From Desulfuromonadales bacterium (GTDB lineage Bacteria > Desulfobacterota > Desulfuromonadia > Geobacterales > Pseudopelobacteraceae), in NCBI GenBank assembly GCA_016650295.1, contig JAENWA010000012.1, positions 1-42,776 on the forward strand: a DNA stretch of 42,776 nucleotides, read 5' to 3'. Made by a program: the position numbers and the translations under genes. The notes beneath the pieces are model-generated. The model ran no database searches. It saw only the letters and a list, made by a program, of their open reading frames with translations, and had not been told where the DNA came from. This document shows, piece by piece, positions 32,399-42,400 of this stretch (position 1 is the stretch's first letter; each line of letters opens with the position of its first letter).

Positions 32399-32438
32399 AA
32401 AAGCTCCCTGATGGTGTTGAAATTTATATACTAATGGA

Positions 32439-33761
32439 CACTAGTGTCCGGTTAATAGCTGAATAAGTTCAGCTGGTTATAGTTGAGTGTATCCGTTTTT
32501 TGCTTGAGAGCCTCTGCAACCAGTGATGAAATGGGCTTTCTCTCGAATAAGTTGACCTCAAGAATCTGTAGAAAAGTGTAGAGCGTGCACGGAATGTCGA
32601 GTCGCTTTTTGGCAATAGCAACGAGCAGGTAAATGCAGAGCCCGACCCATATCTGGCTTTTCACTGCGTTCTCGGATGTTCCGTAAAACCTTTTGAAACG
32701 CAGGTGCTGCTTGATCCACTTGAAGAACAGCTCAACCTGCCATCGCTGCTTGTAGACATCGGCAACTGTTTTCGCCGGAATGTCAAAGTTGTTGGTAAGA
32801 AACACCAGTCGCTTGTTTCGTTCTTTGTCAATGTAGCTGACCCGGCGTAGCCTTTCCGGATATCCCTTTTTCGATTTCTTTGTCACCAAGGTGATAACCT
32901 GATCAGCTCGTATACCCGCTTCCCTGTCTTTTGGTGCAGAGTAGAGGCGCTTGAATTTCAGGTTGTCTTTGGCCCTGATGACGAAGAATGCACCCTGTTT
33001 ATGAACTGCGTACAAGCGGGCATAATCAACATAGCCGCGGTCCATGGTATAGAAGGCATCCTCTTGAACCGGCATTCTGTCCAGCAACTTTACATCATTC
33101 ACTTTGCCGGTGGTGATTGCCACGAATGTCGGGATTATTCCACGCAGGTCAATCAGCGTGTGCATCTTGACCGCTGCCTTGGTTTTCCGGAATTCGGCCC
33201 ACGGAAACAACGATAGGCAGAGATCTATCGTCGTTGAGTCAAAAGCAAATAGTGGCTGCTTCAGTTCAATGGCAAGCGGATCGCCCTTATAAAGCTCTTG
33301 GGCAATACCGATCAGGACCTGACCAAAATCCTGAAAGATCCGCCAATCCCTACGCTCGTTCGCATCGGCAAGAGTTGTGCGAGAAACATCACCACGAAAT
33401 CCAATGTGGTAGAGTTTCTCCTTGTGAGAATTCAGGCAGGTTTGAATATCCCGCAAGCTCTCACGACCTGCCATCTGTGCGTATGCCAGGCAGAGAAACT
33501 GGTCAAATGTGGAAAAGCTCTTGGACCAGTACTCTCCGCGATATCGGCTAACGCAGACATTGAATTCATGTCGTGGGAGATACTGAAGCAGTTGTCGAAA
33601 GACTGTATGGCCAGAGTTCATGGGCACCCTCCTGAGTTGTCAGGAAGGTATCATCCAGAAGGCAATGGAAGAATTCAAATCGAAAAAAGAACAGTTGTGT
33701 CAAAGATCGTAAATAATCAGCTAGTTACACGAGTGCATTCGAAATTAACCGGACAGTAGTG
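32439..33761 (-). mobile_element. IS4-type insertion sequence with 9-bp target duplication
   Basis: The element is 1,323 bp. Ends are CACTAGTGTCCGGTTAAT at 32439-32456 and its inverse with one mismatch (CACTACTGTCCGGTTAAT) at 33744-33761. Flanking 9-bp direct repeats ACTAATGGA lie at 32430-32438 and 33762-33770. It carries one transposase gene and sits between the flippase gene and the AT-rich GT2 genes. Confidence 0.92.
32452..33621 (-). CDS. IS4-family DDE transposase
   Basis: The 389-residue protein has an N-terminal DUF4372-like region and the DDE catalytic triad D128 (FAFDSTTID), D194 (TMDRGYVDY) and E297 in the YREK signature (Y290-R293-E297-K304: VYKQRWQVELFFKWIK). ATG 33621 follows AGGAGG; the GTG at 33627 is less likely. 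All motifs are intact, so it is probably functional. Its stop lies 13 bases inside the left end of the element. Confidence 0.92.
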   Translation of the reverse strand: MNSGHTVFRQLLQYLPRHEFNVCVSRYRGEYWSKSFSTFDQFLCLAYAQMAGRESLRDIQTCLNSHKEKLYHIGFRGDVSRTTLADANERRDWRIFQDFGQVLIGIAQELYKGDPLAIELKQPLFAFDSTTIDLCLSLFPWAEFRKTKAAVKMHTLIDLRGIIPTFVAITTGKVNDVKLLDRMPVQEDAFYTMDRGYVDYARLYAVHKQGAFFVIRAKDNLKFKRLYSAPKDREAGIRADQVITLVTKKSKKGYPERLRRVSYIDKERNKRLVFLTNNFDIPAKTVADVYKQRWQVELFFKWIKQHLRFKRFYGTSENAVKSQIWVGLCIYLLVAIAKKRLDIPCTLYTFLQILEVNLFERKPISSLVAEALKQKTDTLNYNQLNLFSY

Positions 33762-33873
33762 ACTAATGGACAGTAATTCTTTATAAATTCACGTTGATAT
33801 ACAGGTTAAACTTTACAATAAGTCAAATCGATATCGCACTACAACACTTCAGATGATCATGTTAACTACCAAA

Positions 33874-35190
33874 TTATTGCAATTTTTTCTTCTTCATTAC
33901 TACCCACGGCAAAATCCAGACTGGAGCCAAAATGAAAGACGTAATCAGCCCAATGAGAACGCCTTTGAGTCCAATCTCTTTCGTGAGTAGAATCTGGATC
34001 CCGATACTCAGAGCTGCCTGAACAGGAATGTAAATCACGAACGGCCTCAGGTAGCTCATGCTTTGCAATATCATCCCGAACACATCACACCAGACCCTCA
34101 GCAAATAGTAAAGACCGAAGAGCAAAATCAATCCAACCGGGACATCAATAACTTCCTTCGGAGAGAGAAGGCCGATTATCTGGGTTCTGAACACAATGAA
34201 ACCAGCGGTACCAGTACCTACAAGAACAAAACCGATTACAATACTTTTGTGGACATGCTTCATCAGAGTATCCCAGTCATTTGACGCCGCAGCTTCAGCG
34301 CAAAGAGGCCAGATAGCCGTCAGAAGCGAAGAATAGACGAAAAACAACAGCAGGAAAATTTTTGATGACAGGTTGTAGGTAACAATGTCATGGGGCGGCA
34401 GATATTGCGACATCACGAGATAATCAACCTGAAGCACTCCAGAAGCCAATAGCCCCGTAAGCCAGAACTTCAGACCTCGTATCAAAAGCGGACGGACGAC
34501 AGCCACATCATACGTAAAAAGTGCTGTCGTTTTCCTCGCAACCTGGACGACGAATGCCAACACGGGCAGAGCAGCCGTCGGCCCGAATCCCGCAAGTATC
34601 ATCCAGAAAAGTGAGTTCGCTTTCGTCGATAGAGATACGGCAATTACGAGCAGAAAACTGACAAGCGCTGCACATGCCGGAGACAAATTTGCCAGGTACC
34701 CCTTTTGCTCGGCAAACCAGATCCTGTAGGAGATTCCTCCGATGGACGCTGCTATCGACATCACCCCGAAAATGAGGAAATAAAGACTCTTCTGGTCATA
34801 GGTAAATAAATCGAATTTTCGAAGAACAAGAGAACTCAGAAGGCCACTGGAAAGGACGAGTACCGCCACGAAAAAGAAGAAGAAAAGCAGCCCCAGTACG
34901 GCAGATGTAGCAATAAACTGATCGTATCGCTCACCTTTCGCCCTTCTCTCGGAAATATGGTTCTGCAGGCTCGACCCTATCCCCATATCGGTCAGGGAAT
35001 ACCATCCCATAAGACCGCCAAATATGGCATAGGCGGCATACTGCTGTGTTCCCAGGGATTGGGTCAGAATCCGGATCATGAAAATACCGGTCGCTGCCGT
35101 GACAACGCGACTTACCCAGGCACTTCCCGCGACATAGAGATGCGGCGGAATCCTGAGCAGCAGTCCTTGCGCCTTAGCGAACAATCCCAC
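33874..35190 (-). CDS. wzx: Wzx-type polysaccharide flippase
   Basis: The 438-residue protein has about twelve hydrophobic helices and the MOP/polysaccharide transporter start ([51 protein letters not shown]). It should flip lipid-linked glycan repeat units across the inner membrane. GTG 35190 starts inside the upstream epimerase gene (17-bp overlap). No wzy polymerase or wzz was recognised in the window. Confidence 0.85.
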   Translation of the reverse strand: MGLFAKAQGLLLRIPPHLYVAGSAWVSRVVTAATGIFMIRILTQSLGTQQYAAYAIFGGLMGWYSLTDMGIGSSLQNHISERRAKGERYDQFIATSAVLGLLFFFFFVAVLVLSSGLLSSLVLRKFDLFTYDQKSLYFLIFGVMSIAASIGGISYRIWFAEQKGYLANLSPACAALVSFLLVIAVSLSTKANSLFWMILAGFGPTAALPVLAFVVQVARKTTALFTYDVAVVRPLLIRGLKFWLTGLLASGVLQVDYLVMSQYLPPHDIVTYNLSSKIFLLLFFVYSSLLTAIWPLCAEAAASNDWDTLMKHVHKSIVIGFVLVGTGTAGFIVFRTQIIGLLSPKEVIDVPVGLILLFGLYYLLRVWCDVFGMILQSMSYLRPFVIYIPVQAALSIGIQILLTKEIGLKGVLIGLITSFILAPVWILPWVVMKKKKLQ

Positions 35191-36199
35191 TCACCCACTC
35201 CACCATCCGTCTGACCCCCTCACGGGCGCTTACCTGTGGATTCCATCCGAGCAGGCGCTCCGCCTTTGCTATATCGGACACAAACACCCGCTGATCGCTC
35301 TCCCGTGGCGGGAGCTTCCTATAGACGAGTTTCGCGCCGGTCAGTTCTTCAAGCAATGCGAACAACTCAAGCAGTGAAAGACTGTTCGCAATCCCTCCCC
35401 CGATATTGAATGCCTGCCCCTTGGCCTTTTCGATCCCTTGCAGGGCAGCAAAATAGAGGCTGATCATGTCGTCGGCATGGAGAACGTCACGAACCTGTTT
35501 GCCGGTGCCGGAGATTGTGAACGGTTCCCTGCTCCCCTCCTTTCCCGACTCCACCGCCTGCTGACAGAACCAGCCGATCCACCCTTGGTCATAGGTGGCG
35601 AACTGCCGGCCGCCGTACATGGAAGAGTGACGGAACACAACGGTCTTGAGCCCGAAAATGCGGGCATAGTCGAGCATGTACTGATCAGCTGCCCCCTTCG
35701 AGCAGCCGTAGGGCGAATGAAATTCCAGTGGCGTGGCCTCATCAAAGCCATTTGGCCAGTCAACACACTCGAAGCGGGTTTCCGTTTCACGGTAGGCATA
35801 CTGCTCAAGATCACCGTAAACCTTGTTGGTTGAGGAATAAACAACCGCCGCAAGCGGCGCCTGGGAGCGGACCGCTTCCAGGAGGTTGTATGACCCTACC
35901 GCGTTCACTTCGAAATCCATGCGCGGATTGGCGATGGAAGTGGTCATTGCAACCTGACCGGCCAAGTGAAATACGGCATCGGGCATAACCTCCCGAATGG
36001 CACCATTGACGTCGTTCTGGTTTCGGATGTCGCCATGGATAAAACGAAACACACCCTGTTCCTTGAGCCAGCCGAGATTTTCCATTGATCCCTGACGGGA
36101 GAGATTATCAAAAACCGTCAAGTCATATCCATGTCCCAAAGCGTGGGCAGCCAGGTTGCTTCCGAGAAAGCCGCAGCCGCCGGTTATCAACAGTTTCAT
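35174..36199 (-). CDS. rfbE: CDP-paratose 2-epimerase-like SDR enzyme
   Basis: The 341-residue protein is an extended SDR: Rossmann motif [13 protein letters not shown] (5-17), [16 protein letters not shown], catalytic Y-x3-K in [13 protein letters not shown], and the RfbE/Tyv features [20 protein letters not shown] and [20 protein letters not shown]. These enzymes convert CDP-paratose to CDP-tyvelose. ATG 36199 shares one base with the upstream stop (TGATG). Context (ddhABC plus a reductase) supports the assignment; the sugar made is inferred. Confidence 0.82.
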   Translation of the reverse strand: MKLLITGGCGFLGSNLAAHALGHGYDLTVFDNLSRQGSMENLGWLKEQGVFRFIHGDIRNQNDVNGAIREVMPDAVFHLAGQVAMTTSIANPRMDFEVNAVGSYNLLEAVRSQAPLAAVVYSSTNKVYGDLEQYAYRETETRFECVDWPNGFDEATPLEFHSPYGCSKGAADQYMLDYARIFGLKTVVFRHSSMYGGRQFATYDQGWIGWFCQQAVESGKEGSREPFTISGTGKQVRDVLHADDMISLYFAALQGIEKAKGQAFNIGGGIANSLSLLELFALLEELTGAKLVYRKLPPRESDQRVFVSDIAKAERLLGWNPQVSAREGVRRMVEWVSGIVR

Positions 36200-37086
36200 C
36201 AATGCGTTCCTTTCATCTTCAATGCTTCGATTTCGACGGTTTTCCTGAGTCCTTCGATCAAATCAACTTCACGTGCCCAGCCCAGCGCTGTCAGGGAGGA
36301 GATGTCAGCCCGTGACTCCATGACTTCGTTGGCCCGGTAGGGGAGCGCACCGAAATTGAGAATTGTACCGGAACCGGTCAGATGATGCACACGCTCCACC
36401 ACCTCACGGATAGTGACCGCCTCGCCCGAACCAAGTCCGTATTCTTGAAACGATGCTTCGAGGGAGGGCGCCTTTTCAAGCAGCAGGGTATATGCCGCGA
36501 CCACATCGTCGATGTATATAAAATCACGTTTCTGCTCTCCGGCTGTCAGCCGGAACTCGGGGACGTTTTCAACACAGCTCTTGATCACATGGGTGATGAA
36601 CTTGGAGTCGTCGTCTCCAGGTCCAAAGAAATGCTCCAACTCGATGTTGACGTAGCGAATCCTGCCCTGAGCAGCGAACATTTTCCCCCACTCACTGAAC
36701 TGCTTTTTGGATAGGGAATAAAAGTTCAAATAGCGGTCAAGGCTCGTGTCCGTATTCATGAACATCCCCGTTCCCGCGGTGGCTGCCATCTCCATCAATC
36801 GCAACGGCCAGGCTGCGTTGGTTTCGAAGATCTGCCATGACTGCTCGCCGGCCCGGCCATAGCACGTGGCAGTGTGTACGACGGCGTTAAATGATGCTGA
36901 CTGAAACGCCTCTTCCAAGCCGTTCCTGTCAAGATCAAACATCCGCAGTGATGACTGCACATCAGTCAGTCGTCGAAGGTCCGAGAAACTCCTTTTGAGG
37001 ATCGTCACCGAATGTCCCGCAGACAAAAATGCCCGGGCCAAATGGCTCCCCAGATACCCTGTCGCACCGGTAAGCAGGATGTTCAT
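36199..37086 (-). CDS. CDP-abequose/paratose synthase-like reductase
   Basis: The 295-residue SDR protein shows the pattern of RfbJ (CDP-abequose synthase): [106 protein letters not shown]. It should reduce C4 of CDP-4-keto-3,6-dideoxyglucose. Since the next gene is a paratose-2-epimerase type, paratose is the likelier product than abequose. Coupled with ddhC by an ATGA overlap. Confidence 0.78.
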   Translation of the reverse strand: MNILLTGATGYLGSHLARAFLSAGHSVTILKRSFSDLRRLTDVQSSLRMFDLDRNGLEEAFQSASFNAVVHTATCYGRAGEQSWQIFETNAAWPLRLMEMAATAGTGMFMNTDTSLDRYLNFYSLSKKQFSEWGKMFAAQGRIRYVNIELEHFFGPGDDDSKFITHVIKSCVENVPEFRLTAGEQKRDFIYIDDVVAAYTLLLEKAPSLEASFQEYGLGSGEAVTIREVVERVHHLTGSGTILNFGALPYRANEVMESRADISSLTALGWAREVDLIEGLRKTVEIEALKMKGTH

Positions 37087-38447
37087 CGCGCAGCAAACTC
37101 CCGAATTGTCTCCACCATATATCCCACCATCTCCTCTGTCATCCCCGGATAGACGCCGATCCAGAAGGTATCCCGCATGATGGTGTCGGTGGTGGTCAGA
37201 TCACCGGCTACCCGGTATCCCGTGCCTTCCTTGCGCATCTCGTCAAAACAGGGATGCTTGATCAGGTTGCCAGCGAAGAGCATGCGGGTCTGGATGTCCT
37301 TGCCCTCCAGGTGACTGACGATCCTGTCGCGGCTGAAGCCGGCGCCTTTCCGTACAGTGAGCAGAAATCCGAACCAGGAAGGATCGGAGTTTTCCGTCTG
37401 CTCGGGCAGGATGAAGCGTTCTCCCAGATCGGCCAGTCCGTCGCGCAGCAGCTTCCAGTTCCGTTTGCGCGTTTCGATGAAGGAGGGAAGTTTCTCCAGC
37501 TGGGCACAGCCGATGGCGGCCTGCATGTCGGTGACCTTAAGGTTGTAGCCGAAGTGCGAATAGACGTATTTGTGGTCATAGCCGAAGGGGAGTTCGCCGA
37601 ACTGCTGCCCGAAACGGTTACTGCAGGTATTGTCCCTGCCCGACGGGCACCAGCAATCGCGACCCCAATCGCGGAAAGAGTCCACCAGCCGCTTCAGCAG
37701 CGGGTCGTCGGTATAGACCGCCCCACCCTCTCCCATGGTCATATGGTGGGGCGGATAGAAGCTGGAGGTGCCGATGTGGCCGATGGTACCGGTCTGACGC
37801 CAGTTCCCCTGATGGAGATAGCGTGAGCCGAGCGCATCGCAGTTGTCTTCGATCAGCCAGAGGTCATGCCTGTCGCAGAAGGCCTTGACGGCCGCCAGGT
37901 CAAAGGGGTTGCCCAGGGTATGGGCCACCATGACGGCTTTTGTTCTGTCTGAAAGGGCGGCGTCCAGTCGTGTGACGTCGATGTTGTAGGTGGGCAGTGA
38001 GACATCAACGAAGACCGGCACGGCGCCATACTGGATAATCGGGGCCACGGTAGTCGGGAATCCGGCCGCGACCGTTATGACTTCATCTCCTCGACGGATG
38101 CGCCGCTCGCCGAGTTTCGTTGAGGTCAGCGCCATGAAGGCCAGCAGGTTGGCAGAGGAGCCGGAGTTGACCAGGGAACAGTACTGCACGCCCAGGAAAT
38201 CGGCGAAGTCGCGCTCGAACCTTTCGGCATAACGTCCGGTGGTAAGCCAGAAATCCAGGGAGGAGTCGATGAGATTGCTGATTTCCCGCTCATCGAACAT
38301 CCGACCGGCATAGGGGATGCGGTCGCCAGGGGCGAACGCTTTCTTTCCATGGGCATGCCGGTGGTAGGCCAGAGCAGCCTCGATGGCCTGTTGTCTCAGG
38401 TTTTTTTCCTGTGTCTCGTAGGTGATCAGCGATTCCTTGTTGGTCAT
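37083..38447 (-). CDS. ddhC: CDP-4-keto-6-deoxy-D-glucose 3-dehydrase (E1)
   Basis: The 454-residue protein is a DegT-type fold with the E1 hallmarks: the usual PLP lysine is replaced by histidine (H234 in [13 protein letters not shown]), and four cysteines for a [2Fe-2S] cluster are present, C203 in [10 protein letters not shown] and C265-x-C267-x7-C275 in [13 protein letters not shown]. It removes the C3 hydroxyl with a reductase partner (DdhD). No ddhD gene is seen in the window. Overlaps ddhB by four bases (ATGA). Confidence 0.93.
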   Translation of the reverse strand: MTNKESLITYETQEKNLRQQAIEAALAYHRHAHGKKAFAPGDRIPYAGRMFDEREISNLIDSSLDFWLTTGRYAERFERDFADFLGVQYCSLVNSGSSANLLAFMALTSTKLGERRIRRGDEVITVAAGFPTTVAPIIQYGAVPVFVDVSLPTYNIDVTRLDAALSDRTKAVMVAHTLGNPFDLAAVKAFCDRHDLWLIEDNCDALGSRYLHQGNWRQTGTIGHIGTSSFYPPHHMTMGEGGAVYTDDPLLKRLVDSFRDWGRDCWCPSGRDNTCSNRFGQQFGELPFGYDHKYVYSHFGYNLKVTDMQAAIGCAQLEKLPSFIETRKRNWKLLRDGLADLGERFILPEQTENSDPSWFGFLLTVRKGAGFSRDRIVSHLEGKDIQTRMLFAGNLIKHPCFDEMRKEGTGYRVAGDLTTTDTIMRDTFWIGVYPGMTEEMVGYMVETIREFAAR

Positions 38448-39532
38448 AAGGTCATCCCCGTATAATCTGTTATCTGCTTCAGACAGACCTTTTGCAGGTC
38501 ATCGCCCGAGCGGTAGCGCTGTGTCCATTCGATGATCGAATCAAGCGCTTTTTCCAGCTTCCAGCGGGGTTGCCAGCCAAGCTCAGACTTCGCCTTGGAA
38601 CAGTCCAGCTTCAGGAAGTGGGCCTCATGGGGATGCTCGCCGTTGTCGATCTCGTACCTCGCCTTGTCCCCCCAACCGTTGCAGAACCGTTGCACAATCC
38701 ACTCAACTGTACGGGAATCATCATCGGATGGACCGAAGTTCCAGCCTTCGGCATACTTCGCACCGTCTTCATAGAGCTTTTGCGCCAAGGTCAGATAACC
38801 GGATAGGGGTTCCAGTACATGCTGCCAGGGGCGGATGGCGTGAGGATTGCGGATGCGCACCGGCTCTCCTGCCAGTAATGAACGGATAACATCGGGGATC
38901 AGCCGGTCGGCTGCCCAGTCTCCGCCTCCGATGACATTGCCGGCCCGGGCAGAGGCAACAGCAACACCGTGACGCTCATATTCAGCTGAATTAAAATAGG
39001 ACGAGCGGTAGGCGGCTGTCACAAGTTCGGAACAACCCTTACTGTTGGAATAGGGATCATAGCCGCCAAACGGTTCGTTCTCGCGGTAGCCCCAGGCCCA
39101 CTCACGGTTCTCGTAGACCTTGTCGGTGGTGACATTGACCACTGCCTGTACGCTCGGACAGCAGCGCACCGCTTCCAACAGGTGAACAGTTCCCATGACG
39201 TTGATGGCATACGTCTCAACCGGAATCTTGTATGAATCGCGAACCAGCGGTTGGGCGGCCATGTGGATGACAATATCCGGGGAAGCTTTGGCCATTTCAC
39301 TTATCAGCCGTTCCAGGTCTCGCACATCGGCAATAATTGATGTCACCAACTCGTCGACACGCGCACGTTCGTACAGGCTCGGGACAGTCGGCGGATCGAG
39401 GGCATATCCGGTCACTTCTGCTCCCAGGGAGTGGAGCCACTGGCAAAGCCACGACCCCTTGAAGCCGGTGTGGCCGGTCAGGAAGACCTTTTTATTTTTC
39501 CAGAATATTGAATTCACATTTTCACTTTTCAC
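38444..39532 (-). CDS. ddhB: CDP-glucose 4,6-dehydratase
   Basis: The 362-residue SDR protein has the family's [34 protein letters not shown] start, [34 protein letters not shown] (catalytic Y-x3-K in DPYSNSK) and [19 protein letters not shown]. It makes CDP-4-keto-6-deoxyglucose. The GTG start at 39532 and the first residues (MKSENVNS) arise from a heptamer repeat (ttttcac), so the true start could be a few codons further in. Confidence 0.93.
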   Translation of the reverse strand: MKSENVNSIFWKNKKVFLTGHTGFKGSWLCQWLHSLGAEVTGYALDPPTVPSLYERARVDELVTSIIADVRDLERLISEMAKASPDIVIHMAAQPLVRDSYKIPVETYAINVMGTVHLLEAVRCCPSVQAVVNVTTDKVYENREWAWGYRENEPFGGYDPYSNSKGCSELVTAAYRSSYFNSAEYERHGVAVASARAGNVIGGGDWAADRLIPDVIRSLLAGEPVRIRNPHAIRPWQHVLEPLSGYLTLAQKLYEDGAKYAEGWNFGPSDDDSRTVEWIVQRFCNGWGDKARYEIDNGEHPHEAHFLKLDCSKAKSELGWQPRWKLEKALDSIIEWTQRYRSGDDLQKVCLKQITDYTGMTL

Positions 39533-39547
39533 TTTTCACCCTTCACA
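39513..39547. repeat. Heptamer array (ttttcac)
   Basis: Four to five 7-bp units (ttttcac three times, then ccttcac) cover the start codon region of ddhB and the gap to ddhA. Confidence 0.75.
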
Positions 39548-39552
39548 GTTAT

Positions 39553-40323
39553 TCACCACACCTTCCAGGGTGCCTTGCCGGATACCCAGAGTTCTTCCAG
39601 ATGATTCTTGTCCCGCAGGGTGTCCATCGGCTGCCAGAAACCGTCATGCTTGTAGGCCATCAGCTGTCCATCACCTGCAAGTCCCTCCATCGGTTCCCGT
39701 TCGAACAGTGTGGCATCTCCGGCGATGTAGTCGATAATCTTCGGGTCCAGCACAAAAAAACCGCCATTTATCCAGTTTCCATCTCCAGCCGGCTTTTCCT
39801 GAAACGATACAATCTGGTCACCCTCACCGAAACAGAGCGCACCAAAACGCCCCGACGGCTGCGTCGAGGTCACGGTGGCCAAGCGGCCGTGGCTTTGGTG
39901 AAAAGCAACCAGCCTGGCAATATCCACATTCGCAACACCATCACCATAGGTCATCATGAACGGTTCATTACCCAGGTAGGGGGCGACCCGTTTGATCCGT
40001 CCGCCGGTCATTGTTTCCTGGCCGGTATCCACCAGCGTTACTCGCCATGGTTCAACATATTTCTGATGCACCTCCATGGTGTTATGCTCCATATCGAAGG
40101 TAACATCACTCATATGCATGAAATAGTTGGAGAAATACTCTTTGATCAGGTAACCTTTGAAACCGAGACAAATTATGAAGTCGTTAAAGCCGAAGTGGGA
40201 ATAGATCTTCATGATATGCCAGAGAATCGGCTTAACGCCAACCTCAACCATCGGCTTTGGCTTCAGAATCGTCTCCTCGCTCAAACGTGTTCCGAGCCCG
40301 CCGGCTAGTATGACCACTTTCAT
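39553..40323 (-). CDS. ddhA: Glucose-1-phosphate cytidylyltransferase
   Basis: The 256-residue protein is a nucleotidyltransferase with MKVVILAGGLGTRLSEETILKPKPMVEVGVKPILWHIMKIYSHFGFNDFIICLGFKG, the RfbF pattern, and the metal-binding MTYGDGVANVD (about 129-139). It makes CDP-glucose, the first step of the CDP-dideoxyhexose pathway. ATG 40323 follows GGAGGAAC. First intact gene of the sugar operon. Confidence 0.93.
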   Translation of the reverse strand: MKVVILAGGLGTRLSEETILKPKPMVEVGVKPILWHIMKIYSHFGFNDFIICLGFKGYLIKEYFSNYFMHMSDVTFDMEHNTMEVHQKYVEPWRVTLVDTGQETMTGGRIKRVAPYLGNEPFMMTYGDGVANVDIARLVAFHQSHGRLATVTSTQPSGRFGALCFGEGDQIVSFQEKPAGDGNWINGGFFVLDPKIIDYIAGDATLFEREPMEGLAGDGQLMAYKHDGFWQPMDTLRDKNHLEELWVSGKAPWKVW

Positions 40324-40339
40324 ACGTTCCTCCGCGTAG

Positions 40340-40493
40340 TTACTGTATAAACTCTTCCACCATCATTCTCGCAACATCCCTCATCCTGTATGTCGCCTGC
40401 CAGCCAAGTATTCGTGCCGATTTTTCAGGATTGGCCCTGCTGACCATGATTTCAGATGGGCGAAGCAGCGACGCATCACTTTCAAGCGGAAAG
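40340..40493 (-). pseudogene. GDP-mannose 4,6-dehydratase C-terminal fragment, copy 1
   Basis: The minus frame (open from 40528 but homologous only from about 40493) reads ESDASLLRPSEIMVSRANPEKSARILGWQATYRMRDVARMMVEEFIQ, the end of Gmd-type SDR enzymes. It lies directly downstream of, and overlaps the tail of, the AlbA_2 gene. A second copy lies at 41923-42120. No N-terminal part exists here. Confidence 0.7.
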
Positions 40494-40499
40494 CGATGT

Positions 40500-41885
40500 T
40501 CATGAGAGTACCTTCCATGCCCCGCCACGCTTTGATCCGGTTCTCTGAATTTTCCCCTCGTTCTTTAGTTCTTGTATCAAACGCTTTATGGTTGAAGCGC
40601 TCACGTTCTGAAGTTTTGCTAAATATTCATAGCTTGCTTTAGGGTCATTTTTCAGGAAAGAGACCACTGTTGTTTTTAGGTCAGCCGGTTTTATTCGTAC
40701 TTCTTTTTGGGTCATATTATCTGTTTTAGAGTCATGTGACCTAAAAACTGTGACCTTAAACTGATTGCCATCCCTGTCATCAACAAAGGAAATATTTGGC
40801 CAATCAGTGAGTGCGCGGCGAATACCTGTACCCAAGCCACGATATGGCAGAATCCCCTTAAAAGCAAAGGAGGCCAGAATCGGGTTGCGGATGTTGGAAA
40901 TACCTGCCTCAATTTTCTGTATTGTCAAATGGTTTGGCAGATGCCCCGGGCTGATCAGCTCGATTCGGTCACCATACACAAACAAGCGGATCGGGGCGCT
41001 GACAAAGTAGTCACGGTGTACCAATGCGTTGGCAATCAGCTCCTCGAATACAATCTTTGGAATTTCTGGAATACCAAGAGCATTTACTCCTTGACCGGAC
41101 TGTCTTTTCTGAAGGCTTCGCAGTACAAATGCCATGGCGCCTTTGAATTGATCTTCGATTTTACCTTCAAAGTCTTCACTATCCAGATAGTTTTCAACGG
41201 ATATGTCGTTTCCTGGAAAGTGGATGGCCTTGCTTATAAACGCAGGCTTGGTGAACTGCGGGGACTTGGCGAACAACATCAGCCCCGCCAGATTCAGATA
41301 GTTGCCGAGCGCCAAGCCCATATTGTTGAGCAGGTTTTTGAGTTGCTCTGCATCATCCGGCAGATTTTGCTGATAATAGCTGGTCAGAAATCTTGCAAAA
41401 TAGGCTGTATCCATCTTAAATATATCGGCCTGGGTCGGCACCTCATCAGCGTGGACCAAATCGGCGGATTGAAATAATCGCTGCAACTCTTCTTTTGAAT
41501 TGATACGGCGCTTGTCCGCACCGTTTTTAAGCCAAATGATACCGTTTTTATCAAAATAAGGTTTATCCAAACCTTCAGGCACGTGAATAAGTATAACAAT
41601 ATTACCGTTGTCCAGTGACACATTGACCGTCTGTACCGCAATTGGACTTTTGATGTGTTGACTGGCAGCATTGCTGATAAGCTGATTGATTCGCCCTGTT
41701 TCCTTCTTGGGGATACCTGAAACCTGCCCGTTATCGTCAACCCCGACATAGATAGTCCCTCCGCGCACATTTGAGAAGGCCACTATTTCTGCCGCAAGCG
41801 AGTCAACATTGGTTATATCGGATTTGAATTGCGTCTTGCTATCTTCACCGGAATGTATTTTTACAACCAGTTCTTGTTGCATCAT
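40500..41885 (-). CDS. AlbA_2 / ATP-binding putative regulator
   Basis: The 461-residue protein has an N-terminal AlbA_2 (Schlafen-like) domain: EDSKTQFKSDITNVDSLAAEIVAFSNVRGGTIYVGVDDNGQVSGI. A GHKL-type ATP-binding part follows (EELIANALVHRDYFVSAPIRLFVYGDRIELISPGHLP ... GLGTGIRRAL), then a C-terminal winged helix (SYEYLAKLQNVSASTIKRLIQELKNEGKI). Proteins of this type are thought to be regulators or defence-linked. ATG 41885 follows GAGGGAG. It is flanked by the two gmd tails, so it arrived by insertion or duplication. Confidence 0.85.
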   Translation of the reverse strand: MMQQELVVKIHSGEDSKTQFKSDITNVDSLAAEIVAFSNVRGGTIYVGVDDNGQVSGIPKKETGRINQLISNAASQHIKSPIAVQTVNVSLDNGNIVILIHVPEGLDKPYFDKNGIIWLKNGADKRRINSKEELQRLFQSADLVHADEVPTQADIFKMDTAYFARFLTSYYQQNLPDDAEQLKNLLNNMGLALGNYLNLAGLMLFAKSPQFTKPAFISKAIHFPGNDISVENYLDSEDFEGKIEDQFKGAMAFVLRSLQKRQSGQGVNALGIPEIPKIVFEELIANALVHRDYFVSAPIRLFVYGDRIELISPGHLPNHLTIQKIEAGISNIRNPILASFAFKGILPYRGLGTGIRRALTDWPNISFVDDRDGNQFKVTVFRSHDSKTDNMTQKEVRIKPADLKTTVVSFLKNDPKASYEYLAKLQNVSASTIKRLIQELKNEGKIQRTGSKRGGAWKVLS

Positions 41886-41922
41886 GTTGCACGCTCCCTC
41901 ACCGCTAATGCCGCAAACTGCC

Positions 41923-42120
41923 TTACTGTAAAAACTCCTCCACCATCATTCTCGCAACATCCTTCATCCGGTATGTTGCCTGTCAGCCAAGTCTTTGTGC
42001 CGATTTTTCAGGATTAGCCCGGCTGACCATGATTTCGGACGGGCGCGGCAGCGACGGATCACTTTCAACATGATCACGCCAGTCCAGCCCTACACACCGG
42101 AAAACTTCAGCCTTTTCCTG
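41923..42120 (-). pseudogene. GDP-mannose 4,6-dehydratase C-terminal fragment, copy 2, with stop
   Basis: The minus frame reads EVFRCVGLDWRDHVESDPSLPRPSEIMVSRANPEKSAQRLG-stop-QATYRMKDVARMMVEEFLQ. The TGA at 41983-41985 replaces the Trp codon of copy 1. It reaches about 13 residues further upstream than copy 1 before homology is lost at about 42120. Clearly dead. Confidence 0.72.
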
Positions 42121-42400
42121 CTGTAGAATCATCCACGCGCTGCTGGCTGACAAGCGGATAATTTTCAGGGTAGAGAATGCTGTTTATATCCAGATCAATA
42201 TCAAGTTCTGGCCAGTAGAGGTGGTTTACTGAGGGCATTTCGACATGAAGAATCTTCTTTATCGATGCCTCCTGAAACCAAGGAAAATATTCAAATGCCA
42301 AAAACAATTCTTGGGTATCAATTAGCATCCAGATACCATGAGATGAAATATTGGTAACTTCAGCTGGGAAAATGTTGTTGCCACGCTGTGAGGATTTCAT
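42107..42400 (-). CDS. DUF2442 protein
   Basis: The 97-residue protein has the DUF2442 pattern (VTNISSHGIWMLIDTQELFLAFEYFPWFQEAS ... LYWPELDIDLDINSILYPE). DUF2442 genes usually pair with DUF4160 genes, as here (41-bp overlap at 42360-42400). The function is unknown; a toxin-antitoxin-like role has been suggested by context. The last codons run into the gmd fragment. Confidence 0.8.
   Translation of the reverse strand: MKSSQRGNNIFPAEVTNISSHGIWMLIDTQELFLAFEYFPWFQEASIKKILHVEMPSVNHLYWPELDIDLDINSILYPENYPLVSQQRVDDSTAGKG

Noticed and set aside
37254-37826. Plus-strand frame opposite ddhC
   Set aside because: ddhC carries all E1 hallmarks on the minus strand; the opposite frame has no family features.
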